From the NCBI GenBank assembly GCA_030427425.1, contig JAUICQ010000004.1, positions 96,666 to 160,665 on the forward strand: a DNA stretch of 64,000 nt, given 5' to 3'. Numbering within the stretch: position 1 is the stretch's first letter; the number at the start of each line of letters is the position of its first letter. Below the pieces are notes generated by a model. The model was not told the DNA's origin. It did no database searches and saw nothing but the letters and a program-made list of their open reading frames with translations. This stretch comes from Fimbriimonadia bacterium. Its GTDB lineage: Bacteria > Armatimonadota > Fimbriimonadia > Fimbriimonadales > Fimbriimonadaceae. Below are positions 18,258 through 26,044 of this stretch, in pieces. A program made the translations under genes and the position numbers.

Positions 18258-19082
18258 ATGCTAGGAATAGAAACGGTTACACTACTTGCTTTGGAGATGG
18301 TTCCTGGCATTGGTAACTGTACACTTTCTAATATTATACGCATATCTTCACTGCGCGGTATTTCTAGTGCAGATGTTATAGCTTCTTCAAAAGAAGAATT
18401 ATTGGAAGTCTTCCAACTTTCAGAAAAAGTTATTGATAAATGGTTGTCTGAAAAGGATGTATACTTACGGAAAGCTGAAGAATTAGAGTTGTTTTTGAAG
18501 TTGAATAATGTTCACGTGGTGATAAATTTAGATATTTTGTATCCTCAGATTTTTGAATCTTTCTTTAGCTCTCCTCCAGCGCTCTTGTTTATGTATGGGA
18601 ATAGAAATTTGCTGCGTTGTAGGAGATTCTCGGTATTATGTTCGAGGAATCCTGCCGAAGAACATTTAGAGAAGCTAAGAGAAGTGGTAGTTATCAATGC
18701 CAGCAAAGGGGAGGTTTTAGTTACAAGTTCGGTTGCGGAAGGATATTCTGAATCTTATGTAGCCGCCTTAAAATATGGTTTTCCAAAAATATTAGTTTTA
18801 GATACTGGATTTTTCAGAGCACTAGGTGTGGATTTATCGAATGAAGTAAGTTCTATTTCCAGAAAGTGGCGTGAAGAGTTCGATTCAAAGCAAGATCTGG
18901 CTATTTCAGAACATAGCCCTTACAGGCAATATAAGCGTGGTGCTAATTATAGAAGGGATAAGATGGTAGCTGCATTATCTGATAGTATAAATTTTTTACA
19001 TGTTAAGAAGGGTGGGAATATGGAACGTCTATATAATAAATCACTCCAGTTTAAAGAAAAAGATATATTTATCGACCCCTAG
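18258..19082 (+). CDS. dprA: DprA/Smf-like DNA-processing protein, divergent
   Basis: A 274-residue protein with a helical N-terminus containing a helix-hairpin-helix-like PGIGN segment, then a Rossmann-like DprA core: YPQIFESFFSSPPALLFMYG and SVLCSRNP near residue 125. The canonical continuation (GxRxxSxYG, then SGxAxGID) is poorly kept; here it reads VTSSVAEGYSESYV. DprA loads RecA on incoming single-stranded DNA. The core is degenerate, so it may be evolving fast or losing function. Its neighbourhood next to comEC supports a role in transformation. Confidence 0.75.
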   Translation: MLGIETVTLLALEMVPGIGNCTLSNIIRISSLRGISSADVIASSKEELLEVFQLSEKVIDKWLSEKDVYLRKAEELELFLKLNNVHVVINLDILYPQIFESFFSSPPALLFMYGNRNLLRCRRFSVLCSRNPAEEHLEKLREVVVINASKGEVLVTSSVAEGYSESYVAALKYGFPKILVLDTGFFRALGVDLSNEVSSISRKWREEFDSKQDLAISEHSPYRQYKRGANYRRDKMVAALSDSINFLHVKKGGNMERLYNKSLQFKEKDIFIDP

Positions 19083-19112
19083 TGATGATTCGTTGTGGGT
19101 CGATAAATATAT
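19063..19112. terminator. Hairpin between dprA and the convergent lipoprotein gene
   Basis: A 16-bp perfect stem (ATATATTTATCGACCC and its complement at 19097-19112) with an 18-base loop that includes the dprA stop. It ends 26 bases from the stop of the opposite gene, so it can serve both strands. Confidence 0.65.
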
Positions 19113-19138
19113 TTAAAGGTGGTTAGAGTACTGGCCTT

Positions 19139-20383
19139 TTAGCCTGTAGTTGTGTCTGCTGCATCGGCAGGAGCGTCGGTATCAGCAGGAGCGTTACTGT
19201 CTATTAAACCCTCTATGTCCCCTAGGTCTGGTAAGATTAGCTCTTCAGCAGCAGGTTCAGCATCAGTAGCAGCGTCCGCATCGGCAGGAGCATCGGCATC
19301 AGCAGCAGGCTCAGTGTCGGCAGGAGCATCGGCATCAGCAGGAGCGTCACTGTCTATTAAACCCTCTATGTCCCCTAGGTCTGGTAAGATTAGCTCTTCA
19401 GCAGCAGGTTCAGCATCAGTAGCAGCGTCGGTATCGGCAGGAGCGTCGGCATCGGCAGTAGCGTTGGCATCGGCAGTAGCATCAGCAGCAGCGTCTGTAT
19501 CGGCATCAGCAGCAGGAGCTTCGGCGTCGTCAGGAGCATCGGCATCGGCAGCAGGTTCATCACCGCCTAGTAGGTCGTCATCTCCTCCGAATAGACCATC
19601 CATACCTAAGTCCCCGAATAGTTCAGCAAGTGCAGCTTCTTCTTCAGCTTTCTTCTTAGCTAATTCTTCTTCAGATAATTCTTCAACCTTAGTTCTTTCT
19701 TCGGCAGTGGTTAAGTCCATATCGGTTTCGCCTTTGTTTCGTAGAAGATTTCTTAAAGTCTCCTGAAGTTGAGCGTGATCAATAACCTCATCAATATCAT
19801 TACTTATTCTGTACATAACTCCGTCTATAATATAAAATACGTCGAAGAATTTGCCATCTTCGTCATATTTTTTAGCTAATTGACGTGCGGTAACACCATT
19901 GTTAATAACTTCAATTTTTGGATTGCCGTTGTAATCATATCCTCCAACATATCCTCTGGTATCTTCAACCCCATAGTTATTACTCTTTAGGATAGGGAAT
20001 ACCTGACCGTCTGCAAATACGAATGAGATGTTGCCCCATTTATCAGAATTATTATCCACAGAATCTTGAGCCTTACCAATGGCTTCTCTGAGTGATGAAA
20101 TTACTTCTGTTTTAATCTGCTTATCAACGTCGTCTATTTCTTGGTCTAATCGCATCACGATGTACTCGCCTTCAACATCAGCACTTACGTTGTTGCCCGT
20201 TGGCGCAACATATGTCGATCCCTTAGTGGAAGCAACGCTGTTGACTGTAGATCCACTAGCGGACTGTTGTGAAGGATTTCCAAATAAGTCTAACCCTTTG
20301 ATGGTTATATCTTTTCCCGGATTTAATCCACATCCAGCAAATAACAATGTTATAGGTATAATGCTCAAATATTCTTTTCTCAT
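19139..20383 (-). CDS. Repetitive Ala/Asp-rich lipoprotein
   Basis: A 414-residue lipoprotein with signal and lipobox LLFAGCG (Cys18). Residues about 65-225 form a folded-looking domain (VEGEYIVMRLDQEI, SFVFADGQVFPILKSNN, FDVFYIIDGVMYRI). Residues 226-270 are Glu-rich and helical. The last 145 residues are a run of AD, ADAP and ADTD steps, in which a 51-residue block containing LPDLGDIEGLIDS occurs twice. The family is unknown. The low-complexity tail would be flexible and strongly negative at the cell surface or in the periplasm, and such tails often vary in length between strains. It is convergent with dprA. Confidence 0.85.
   Translation of the reverse strand: MRKEYLSIIPITLLFAGCGLNPGKDITIKGLDLFGNPSQQSASGSTVNSVASTKGSTYVAPTGNNVSADVEGEYIVMRLDQEIDDVDKQIKTEVISSLREAIGKAQDSVDNNSDKWGNISFVFADGQVFPILKSNNYGVEDTRGYVGGYDYNGNPKIEVINNGVTARQLAKKYDEDGKFFDVFYIIDGVMYRISNDIDEVIDHAQLQETLRNLLRNKGETDMDLTTAEERTKVEELSEEELAKKKAEEEAALAELFGDLGMDGLFGGDDDLLGGDEPAADADAPDDAEAPAADADTDAAADATADANATADADAPADTDAATDAEPAAEELILPDLGDIEGLIDSDAPADADAPADTEPAADADAPADADAATDAEPAAEELILPDLGDIEGLIDSNAPADTDAPADAADTTTG
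19180..19443 (-). repeat. Two in-frame 153-bp-spaced direct repeats in the lipoprotein tail
   Basis: Corresponding segments start at 19191 (GCGTTACTGTCTATTAAACC) and 19344 (GCGTCACTGTCTATTAAACC). The matching stretch is roughly 110 bp and the offset of 153 bp is exactly 51 codons, so copy-number changes would keep the frame. Confidence 0.85.
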
Positions 20384-20572
20384 GTTTTATTTTTGGGAAT
20401 AATTTGATGAATTTTTTATATGCAATAATGCTGGAATAGATAAAAGAGTAATTTGTAGATGATTATTTTTATTGAAATTTAAGTGCAATCATCGCAAAAA
20501 TGCAGGATTTGATATTTTCATGATTGTGAAAAGTGGAATAAGTACAACAAGGAGGATTCTAGATTTTCATTT

Positions 20573-21451
20573 ATGTTACACCGTAAGAATAGATTGAAAA
20601 GAAGTTCTATTAGTGGCTACACTTTAGTAGAAATGCTTACGGCGATTTCAGTTTTAGTGATTCTTGCGGGAATTGCAATGCCTCAAGTTTCGAAAATGAT
20701 AGAATCTGGAAATAGGGCTGCAGCGATAAAGAATATCAAGCAGTTAGGCATGAGTGTTATGATGTATGCTGCCGACTTTGACCATATTTATCCTTCGGCA
20801 TATGCAATGGATGGGGACGATTTAAGGATGAATAATGGAATTCCTGCTCCAGTAGCGATTCCTACGGGTTGGGTGCAGGATGGTTATCATAACTCTGATG
20901 ATGTAATGAAAGGCGATTCCGTCCATTGGGCGAATGTTATCATGCCTTATGTTAAACAACCTAGTTTTTTTGAATCACCTGGGTTAGAGGTACAGAATGT
21001 ACTGAAAAGCAGTGTGAAAGATTCTAAAGAGGCCATTAAATGTGGATTTACTTACAATGGGTACCTGCACCAATATCCAGTACAACAAGTGAAAAATCCT
21101 TCGAAAGTGCCAATTTTTTGGAACGGACTTGGTAAAACTTGTATCCAAGGATTCGCACTTACTAATCCGTACTTGGTAAGTAGTAGTGCTAAATTGAATG
21201 CGAATAGAAAAGGAGCACTGCTGGGTGGTGATGTGTGTAAAATAGGAAGTTATAGCTACAGAAATAACGGATTTAATGTGTACGGAAAAAGTGTAGTTGT
21301 AGTGTATGCAGATGGTTCAGCGGGATTATTGAATTTTGAAAAAGAGATGTTAAGAACAAGCACTATCGCGACAGCTATTGAATCCAAACAATCTTTTACC
21401 CATCGAAGCGATGGTAGAAATGTCAAATTATTCGATCCGGATGAAGATTAG
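20573..21451 (+). CDS. Prepilin-like protein with type IV N-methylation signal
   Basis: A 292-residue protein. A short basic leader ends in G15, followed by YTLVEMLTAISVLVILAGIAM: a prepilin peptidase site with the key Glu at position +5 and one hydrophobic helix. After it come NIKQLGMSVMMYAADFDHIYP and a late VVVYADGSAGLLNF. These are the marks of the large-globular-head (DUF1559 / H-X9-DG type) pseudopilins that are abundant in Armatimonadota and Planctomycetota. An AAGGAGG ribosome site lies 17 bases before the ATG, which is longer than usual. The pilMNOP genes at 47.4-50.7 kb could belong to the same machine. Confidence 0.88.
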   Translation: MLHRKNRLKRSSISGYTLVEMLTAISVLVILAGIAMPQVSKMIESGNRAAAIKNIKQLGMSVMMYAADFDHIYPSAYAMDGDDLRMNNGIPAPVAIPTGWVQDGYHNSDDVMKGDSVHWANVIMPYVKQPSFFESPGLEVQNVLKSSVKDSKEAIKCGFTYNGYLHQYPVQQVKNPSKVPIFWNGLGKTCIQGFALTNPYLVSSSAKLNANRKGALLGGDVCKIGSYSYRNNGFNVYGKSVVVVYADGSAGLLNFEKEMLRTSTIATAIESKQSFTHRSDGRNVKLFDPDED

Positions 21452-21784
21452 CGAGTAGTGGTTGAAGAATTCAATTTTTTTTTATCGACCAGACCCCGAA
21501 ATTTTTAAATTTTCGGGGTGACGGAGGTAGTTGGTAGGCAATTATTGTTTTTAGAGCCCACACTTGATAATTTACTTTCTAATGTAGGAGATATATAATT
21601 CAATCGGGGTCTGGCCCATTCTAATAAAATAGCCTAAGATACCATTTAACAACAAGAAGGGAAAGTCTATTTTGAGCGCTGTTACAAGTACTAGAAGTGG
21701 AAAGAATGTTTTTAGTTACCAAGATACAAGCTTTCTTTTAGTAAATTAGTTGCCAATTATATCAAAGAGGGTTAAACTTATAAT
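21452..21784. repeat. Intergenic stretch with a CCCCGAAA hairpin and dispersed repeat
   Basis: A hairpin of CCCCGAAA (21494) with TTTTCGGGG (21510-21518) may end the prepilin transcript. GTGACGGAGG and GCCCACACTTG follow, units of the dispersed repeat family in reverse orientation. A 25-codon frame at 21672-21749 (SAVTSTRSGKNVFSYQ) has no recognisable identity and is not called a gene. Confidence 0.6.
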
Positions 21785-23002
21785 ATGGAAAGTAGTACAT
21801 TCATGCCAACAACAGAAACAATCATGGAGCGTGTTGGCGAGAACACGATGATTGTGAACATCGGTCCGCAGCATCCTTCTACGCACGGAGTATTACGTGT
21901 AATCTGTGAGTTAGAAGGGGAGACAATAATTCAGTGCCGATGTAAAATAGGATATCTTCATACTGGCATGGAGAAAGAGGCTGAGTATCAGCAATATCAG
22001 AAATGTGTTGTAATGACGGATAGAATGGACTACTTAAGTGCTAATGGGAATAATTTAGCTCATGCACTAGCCGTTGAAAAATTACTAGGTTGTGATATTC
22101 CCAAGCGAGCTCAGTATCTACGTGTTATACTTGCAGAACTTAGCAGAGTTGCTTCCCATTTAGTATGGTTAGGAACTCATGCGCTAGACTTAGGCGCTAT
22201 GACCCCCCTATTCTATTGCTGGACCGAACGAGAGCACATACTGGATATGTTTGAGATGTTCTCTGGGGTTAGGATGATGCCTAGCTGGATTGTGCCAGGT
22301 GGTTTGCGCGGAGATATGCCAGAAGGTTTCGAAGAGAAATTGAGAAACTTTCTCAAGAGCTTTCCTTCAGAGCTAGAGATTCTTGAGAATTTATTGGTTG
22401 AGAATCCGATATGGATTGAAAGAACTCAAAATATAGGGGTTTTATCGGCTGATGAGACTCTTAATTTAGGCTGTTCTGGGCCAATTATGAGAGCGAGTGG
22501 TGTTGCTTGGGATTTAAGAAAGACTAATCCGTATAGTAGTTATGAAGATTTTGAATTTGATGTGCCTCTAGGTGAAAAAGGTGATGTGTATGACAGATTC
22601 TTAGTACGTATTGCTGAAATGAAGGAGAGCTTGAGAATTATTCAGCAGGCCATAGATGGTCTTCCAGAAGGTGATTTCAGAACCGCTGATAGAAAGATTG
22701 CACCTCCACCAAAGGAAGAGATTGATACCTCGATGGAATCTTTAATCCACCACTTTAAGCTTTATACGGAAGGATTCTGTCCACCGGTTGGAGAAACATA
22801 TGCTGCTATTGAAGGACCAAAAGGGGAACTTGGATTTTATGTGGTTAGTGATGGAACCAACAAGCCATATCGTTGGCATGTAAGACCAAGTAGTTTTATG
22901 AATTTAAAATCGTTAGAGATAATGGCAAAAGGGAAGATGTTATCCGATCTTGTTGCTATTATTGGTTCCATTGATATCGTTTTAGGAGAGATAGATAGAT
23001 AA
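21785..23002 (+). CDS. nuoD: NADH-quinone oxidoreductase subunit D
   Basis: A 405-residue 49-kDa-type subunit of respiratory complex I, sited in the quinone-reaction arm. Typical residues are NIGPQHPSTHGVLR near 25, GYLHTGMEKEAE near 55, DRMDYLSANGNN near 79, and the ending ...LSDLVAIIGSIDIVLGEIDR. The length is normal. Only nuoE follows. The usual nuoA-B-C genes do not precede it, so complex I genes are scattered in this genome. Confidence 0.98.
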   Translation: MESSTFMPTTETIMERVGENTMIVNIGPQHPSTHGVLRVICELEGETIIQCRCKIGYLHTGMEKEAEYQQYQKCVVMTDRMDYLSANGNNLAHALAVEKLLGCDIPKRAQYLRVILAELSRVASHLVWLGTHALDLGAMTPLFYCWTEREHILDMFEMFSGVRMMPSWIVPGGLRGDMPEGFEEKLRNFLKSFPSELEILENLLVENPIWIERTQNIGVLSADETLNLGCSGPIMRASGVAWDLRKTNPYSSYEDFEFDVPLGEKGDVYDRFLVRIAEMKESLRIIQQAIDGLPEGDFRTADRKIAPPPKEEIDTSMESLIHHFKLYTEGFCPPVGETYAAIEGPKGELGFYVVSDGTNKPYRWHVRPSSFMNLKSLEIMAKGKMLSDLVAIIGSIDIVLGEIDR

Positions 23003-23029
23003 CATCCTGTTAGGTGAGGAGAAAATATT

Positions 23030-23647
23030 ATGAAAAATGTAGTTCCAGTAGAAATGATGAAAGCCAGACCCAAAGCGCCTAAACGAGAGGATGTGAGAAT
23101 CCGATTTTCGGAAGAGGCAATGAAAGAATTAAATGCTTTAATTAGTCATTATCCTAATAAAAAAGCCGCAATACTGCCTGCTCTCTGGTTGGCACAACGT
23201 GAATATGGTGGTGAAATTACTGCAGATGCTATGGTGGAAGTAGCTTATCACTTAGAGAGAAGTTATGCCGAAATTGAAGGAGTAGCAACTTTTTATAGCC
23301 TCTATAATGTTAACCATAAAGTAGGGAAACACCTCATCGATGTATGCACATGTCTTTCGTGTCAACTTTGTGAAGGGTATAATGTGTTAAAATACTTATG
23401 TGACAAGTTAAATATTCCTAATGGAGGAACTACCAAAGACGGAATGTTTACTGTTCACGAAGTAGAGTGCCTAAATGCTTGTGATAGAGCACCGGTAATT
23501 CAGGTTGGGGACGAATATTATGGCCCAATAGATACAGAATTTATCGATAAGTTACTAGACAAGTTAAGGAATACGCAGGAGTCTACAGTCGTAAGATATG
23601 CAGATGAAGTAGTAAAGGCGCAAATTAACAAAGAAGAAATATTATAA
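23030..23647 (+). CDS. nuoE: NADH-quinone oxidoreductase subunit E
   Basis: The 24-kDa 2Fe-2S subunit of complex I, 205 residues. The four cluster cysteines appear in CTCLSC (near residue 101) and ECLNAC (near 142). AILPALWLAQREYGG and VATFYSLYN are family landmarks. A tail of about 35 residues follows the thioredoxin-like fold. The ribosome site GAGGAG lies 8 bases before the ATG. It is 27 bases after nuoD, with no nuoF or nuoG downstream. Confidence 0.97.
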   Translation: MKNVVPVEMMKARPKAPKREDVRIRFSEEAMKELNALISHYPNKKAAILPALWLAQREYGGEITADAMVEVAYHLERSYAEIEGVATFYSLYNVNHKVGKHLIDVCTCLSCQLCEGYNVLKYLCDKLNIPNGGTTKDGMFTVHEVECLNACDRAPVIQVGDEYYGPIDTEFIDKLLDKLRNTQESTVVRYADEVVKAQINKEEIL

Positions 23648-23738
23648 TTTACTTTTATTAGTTTGTAGTAGCATATGGGAATTTATGCTTAAGTACAATT
23701 CGTAGTTTCTTTTATTAAGGGAATTTTATAATACACTA

Positions 23739-25580
23739 ATGAGTTATAATCTTAAATCAACAGCAGAAAAAGCAAAAGAATCGGTTATTATCAGAACAAG
23801 ATCGAAAACGTTTTTAAATACACCTATGGCATATAATTATTTATTAGACGCAACCTCACTTGGAGAGTTATTCCATACTGTGTGTTCCAAATGGAGCAAT
23901 CGTGTTGCAGTATTGCGGAATGAAGGGGCAGGCTTTGAGCCTTTAACCTATAAAGAACTCTATCAGAAGGTTCACGAGGTTGCTTGTGGATTGAAAAACT
24001 TAGGAGTAGAGAAGGGTGATAGAGTTGCTATCATTAGTGAAAACTGTATGGAGTGGTCCTTGGTCGACTGGGCTGCCCAGACATTAGGTGTAATTACTGT
24101 TCCTATTTATACAACCTTACCACCAGACCAGATAGAGTATATCATTGAAAATTCGGGTGCGAAAGTAGCATTTGCAGGTACTGAACTAGTGGCGGAAAAA
24201 CTTAAGAACATAGATAATGTTACTACTGTTGTTCTTAAAACAAAAGATGGAAAGCTTCCACATGCTCAGTTGAAAAAGTTTATACAAGATGGAAAGGGAG
24301 CCCTTAGCAGCAATCAGTGGCAGGAGATTTCTCAAGAAATTAAAAAAGATGATATAGCCACTATTATTTATACTAGCGGAACTACCGGAGTGCCTAAAGG
24401 AGTAATGCTTGAAAATAAATCGTTCTTGCATGTCTGTTATGCTGCACAGAAAGTGTTACCGATTAATCAGACAGATGTCTATCTATCATTTTTACCACTA
24501 TCCCATGTTTTCGAACGAGCTGTGGGGCATGTGCTCCCAACAAGTCTAGGAAGTTGCGTGGCATACGCTCAGAATTTAGCCTCACTCAATAAAGATTTAC
24601 AGACAGTGAAGCCTACTGTTATGTTATGTGTGCCAAGATTATTAGAGGCTATTCAGCAGAGAATTTTAGATAATGTATCTAAACAGAGTAAATTTAAACA
24701 AAAGTTATTCTGGTTTGCTTACCACCAAGGATTAAGAAGGGCTCAACGAAAATTTGCACCTTTAGCTTGGCTAACGGATAGATTAGTAGGCAAAACTATC
24801 CGTGAACGTACCGGTGGAAAAGTTCGGTACTTTGTATCTGGAGGAGCAGCCCTCGATCCGGATTTATGTAATTTCTATCTTGCGTTTGGATTTAATATGA
24901 TACAAGGATACGGATTAACCGAAACTTGTGCCTATACAACACTGAATCATCCTGAAAGAAACAATGTTCAGAGCGTAGGAGAGACTGCGTGGGGAACAGA
25001 AATTAAAATTGCTAAAGATGGAGAGATATTAGTTAAAGGCCCCACTCTGATGAAAGGGTACTATAAAATGCCTAAAGAAACAGAGCAGGTCATAGATTCA
25101 AAAGGTTGGTTCCATACAGGGGATATCGGTAAGTTTGAAGGCAAGCACCTCTGCATTACTGATAGAAAGAAAGATCTCATTATCCTAGCTAATGGGAAGA
25201 ATGTGGCGCCACAGCCTATCGAGAATAAACTGAAACAGAAATCGCTGATTCAAGAAGTAGTGCTCTTTGGAGATACATCTGAGAGCCTCTGTGCATTAAT
25301 TATTCCTAATAAAGAAGTGCTGAACACAAAACTACTGGAGACCGGAGCAGGCAAGATTGCTGAAGAAGAATGGAGCAGTAGCGATATTGTAAAAAGCTTA
25401 ATTAAAGAACAGATCTCCTCAGTTAATAAGAATCTTGCAGCTTTCGAAAAAGTAAAACGATTCGAAGTTATTAACGCTACATTTTCAGTCGAGAGTGGAG
25501 AGCTTACTCCTAGCATGAAAGTTAAAAGGAATGTAGTAAAAGAAAAGTATAAAGTGATTATCGAAAAGATGCTCAAGTAA
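23739..25580 (+). CDS. Long-chain acyl-CoA synthetase (AMP-forming)
   Basis: A 613-residue ANL-superfamily enzyme that activates fatty acids with ATP and CoA. The ATP loop IIYTSGTTGVPKGVML lies near residue 210, YGLTETCAY near 388, GWFHTGDIG near 458, and the hinge and Lys region DRKKDLIILANGKNV near 476. The length and motif pattern fit the FAA1/FadD15-like group. With the acyl-CoA dehydrogenase at 42740 it suggests use of scavenged fatty acids. No N-terminal signal is seen, so it is cytoplasmic or membrane-associated. Confidence 0.94.
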   Translation: MSYNLKSTAEKAKESVIIRTRSKTFLNTPMAYNYLLDATSLGELFHTVCSKWSNRVAVLRNEGAGFEPLTYKELYQKVHEVACGLKNLGVEKGDRVAIISENCMEWSLVDWAAQTLGVITVPIYTTLPPDQIEYIIENSGAKVAFAGTELVAEKLKNIDNVTTVVLKTKDGKLPHAQLKKFIQDGKGALSSNQWQEISQEIKKDDIATIIYTSGTTGVPKGVMLENKSFLHVCYAAQKVLPINQTDVYLSFLPLSHVFERAVGHVLPTSLGSCVAYAQNLASLNKDLQTVKPTVMLCVPRLLEAIQQRILDNVSKQSKFKQKLFWFAYHQGLRRAQRKFAPLAWLTDRLVGKTIRERTGGKVRYFVSGGAALDPDLCNFYLAFGFNMIQGYGLTETCAYTTLNHPERNNVQSVGETAWGTEIKIAKDGEILVKGPTLMKGYYKMPKETEQVIDSKGWFHTGDIGKFEGKHLCITDRKKDLIILANGKNVAPQPIENKLKQKSLIQEVVLFGDTSESLCALIIPNKEVLNTKLLETGAGKIAEEEWSSSDIVKSLIKEQISSVNKNLAAFEKVKRFEVINATFSVESGELTPSMKVKRNVVKEKYKVIIEKMLK

Positions 25581-26044
25581 AGGATATCATTTTAGAATGA
25601 AAAATAATGGGGGTTGAATAATTTGTGCGCCCCCGAATCTCCTATAATTAAACAATTTTTGTGGCTAATCTATTATTTGTTAGCCAGCCTACTATGCTAG
25701 TCTCACTATGTTGTCTCTCTCGAAGGGAATCCAGGAATTGTTAAAAATAATATTCCTCCTCAATTTAAAAACTATTAAGTGTGGGTTCAACAACAATAAA
25801 TCATCTCCTACTAACACCGTCATGGCGGGAATTTAAAAATCACGCCATCTGGCCGATATTAAAAAACTAATGCTTCCTGATGGACAAATTAATATTTATT
25901 CATTTCCGATCTTCACCTATATATGCAGGATTATAGATTAAATATGTATAATTCTTGTAAAATAATAGTTAAAACAACCTGGGCCCTGTAAAAATACCTG
26001 TTTCCGACCGAATAATCGATTAGAGGTATTAGAATTAATCATCT
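25581..26044. repeat. Intergenic region with dispersed repeats
   Basis: Directly after the synthetase GGGGG...CCCCC (25609-25635) may form a weak stem. CTCTCGAAGGGAATCCAG (about 25718), TATTAAGTGTGGGTTCAACA and ACACCGTCATGGCGGG follow, all divergent members of the dispersed repeat family. No gene is seen here. The last 100 bases are presumably the flhA upstream region, but no clear promoter was found. Confidence 0.6.

Noticed and set aside
19152..19766. Long Ala/Ser frame opposite the lipoprotein gene
   Set aside because: It is the mirror of the GCA/GCG-rich repeat tail of the minus-strand lipoprotein; that strand has the signal peptide, lipobox and folded domain.
21672..21749. 25-codon frame before nuoD
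   Set aside because: Too short, with a TTG start and no recognisable similarity; it may be the remnant of a nuo gene, but this cannot be supported.
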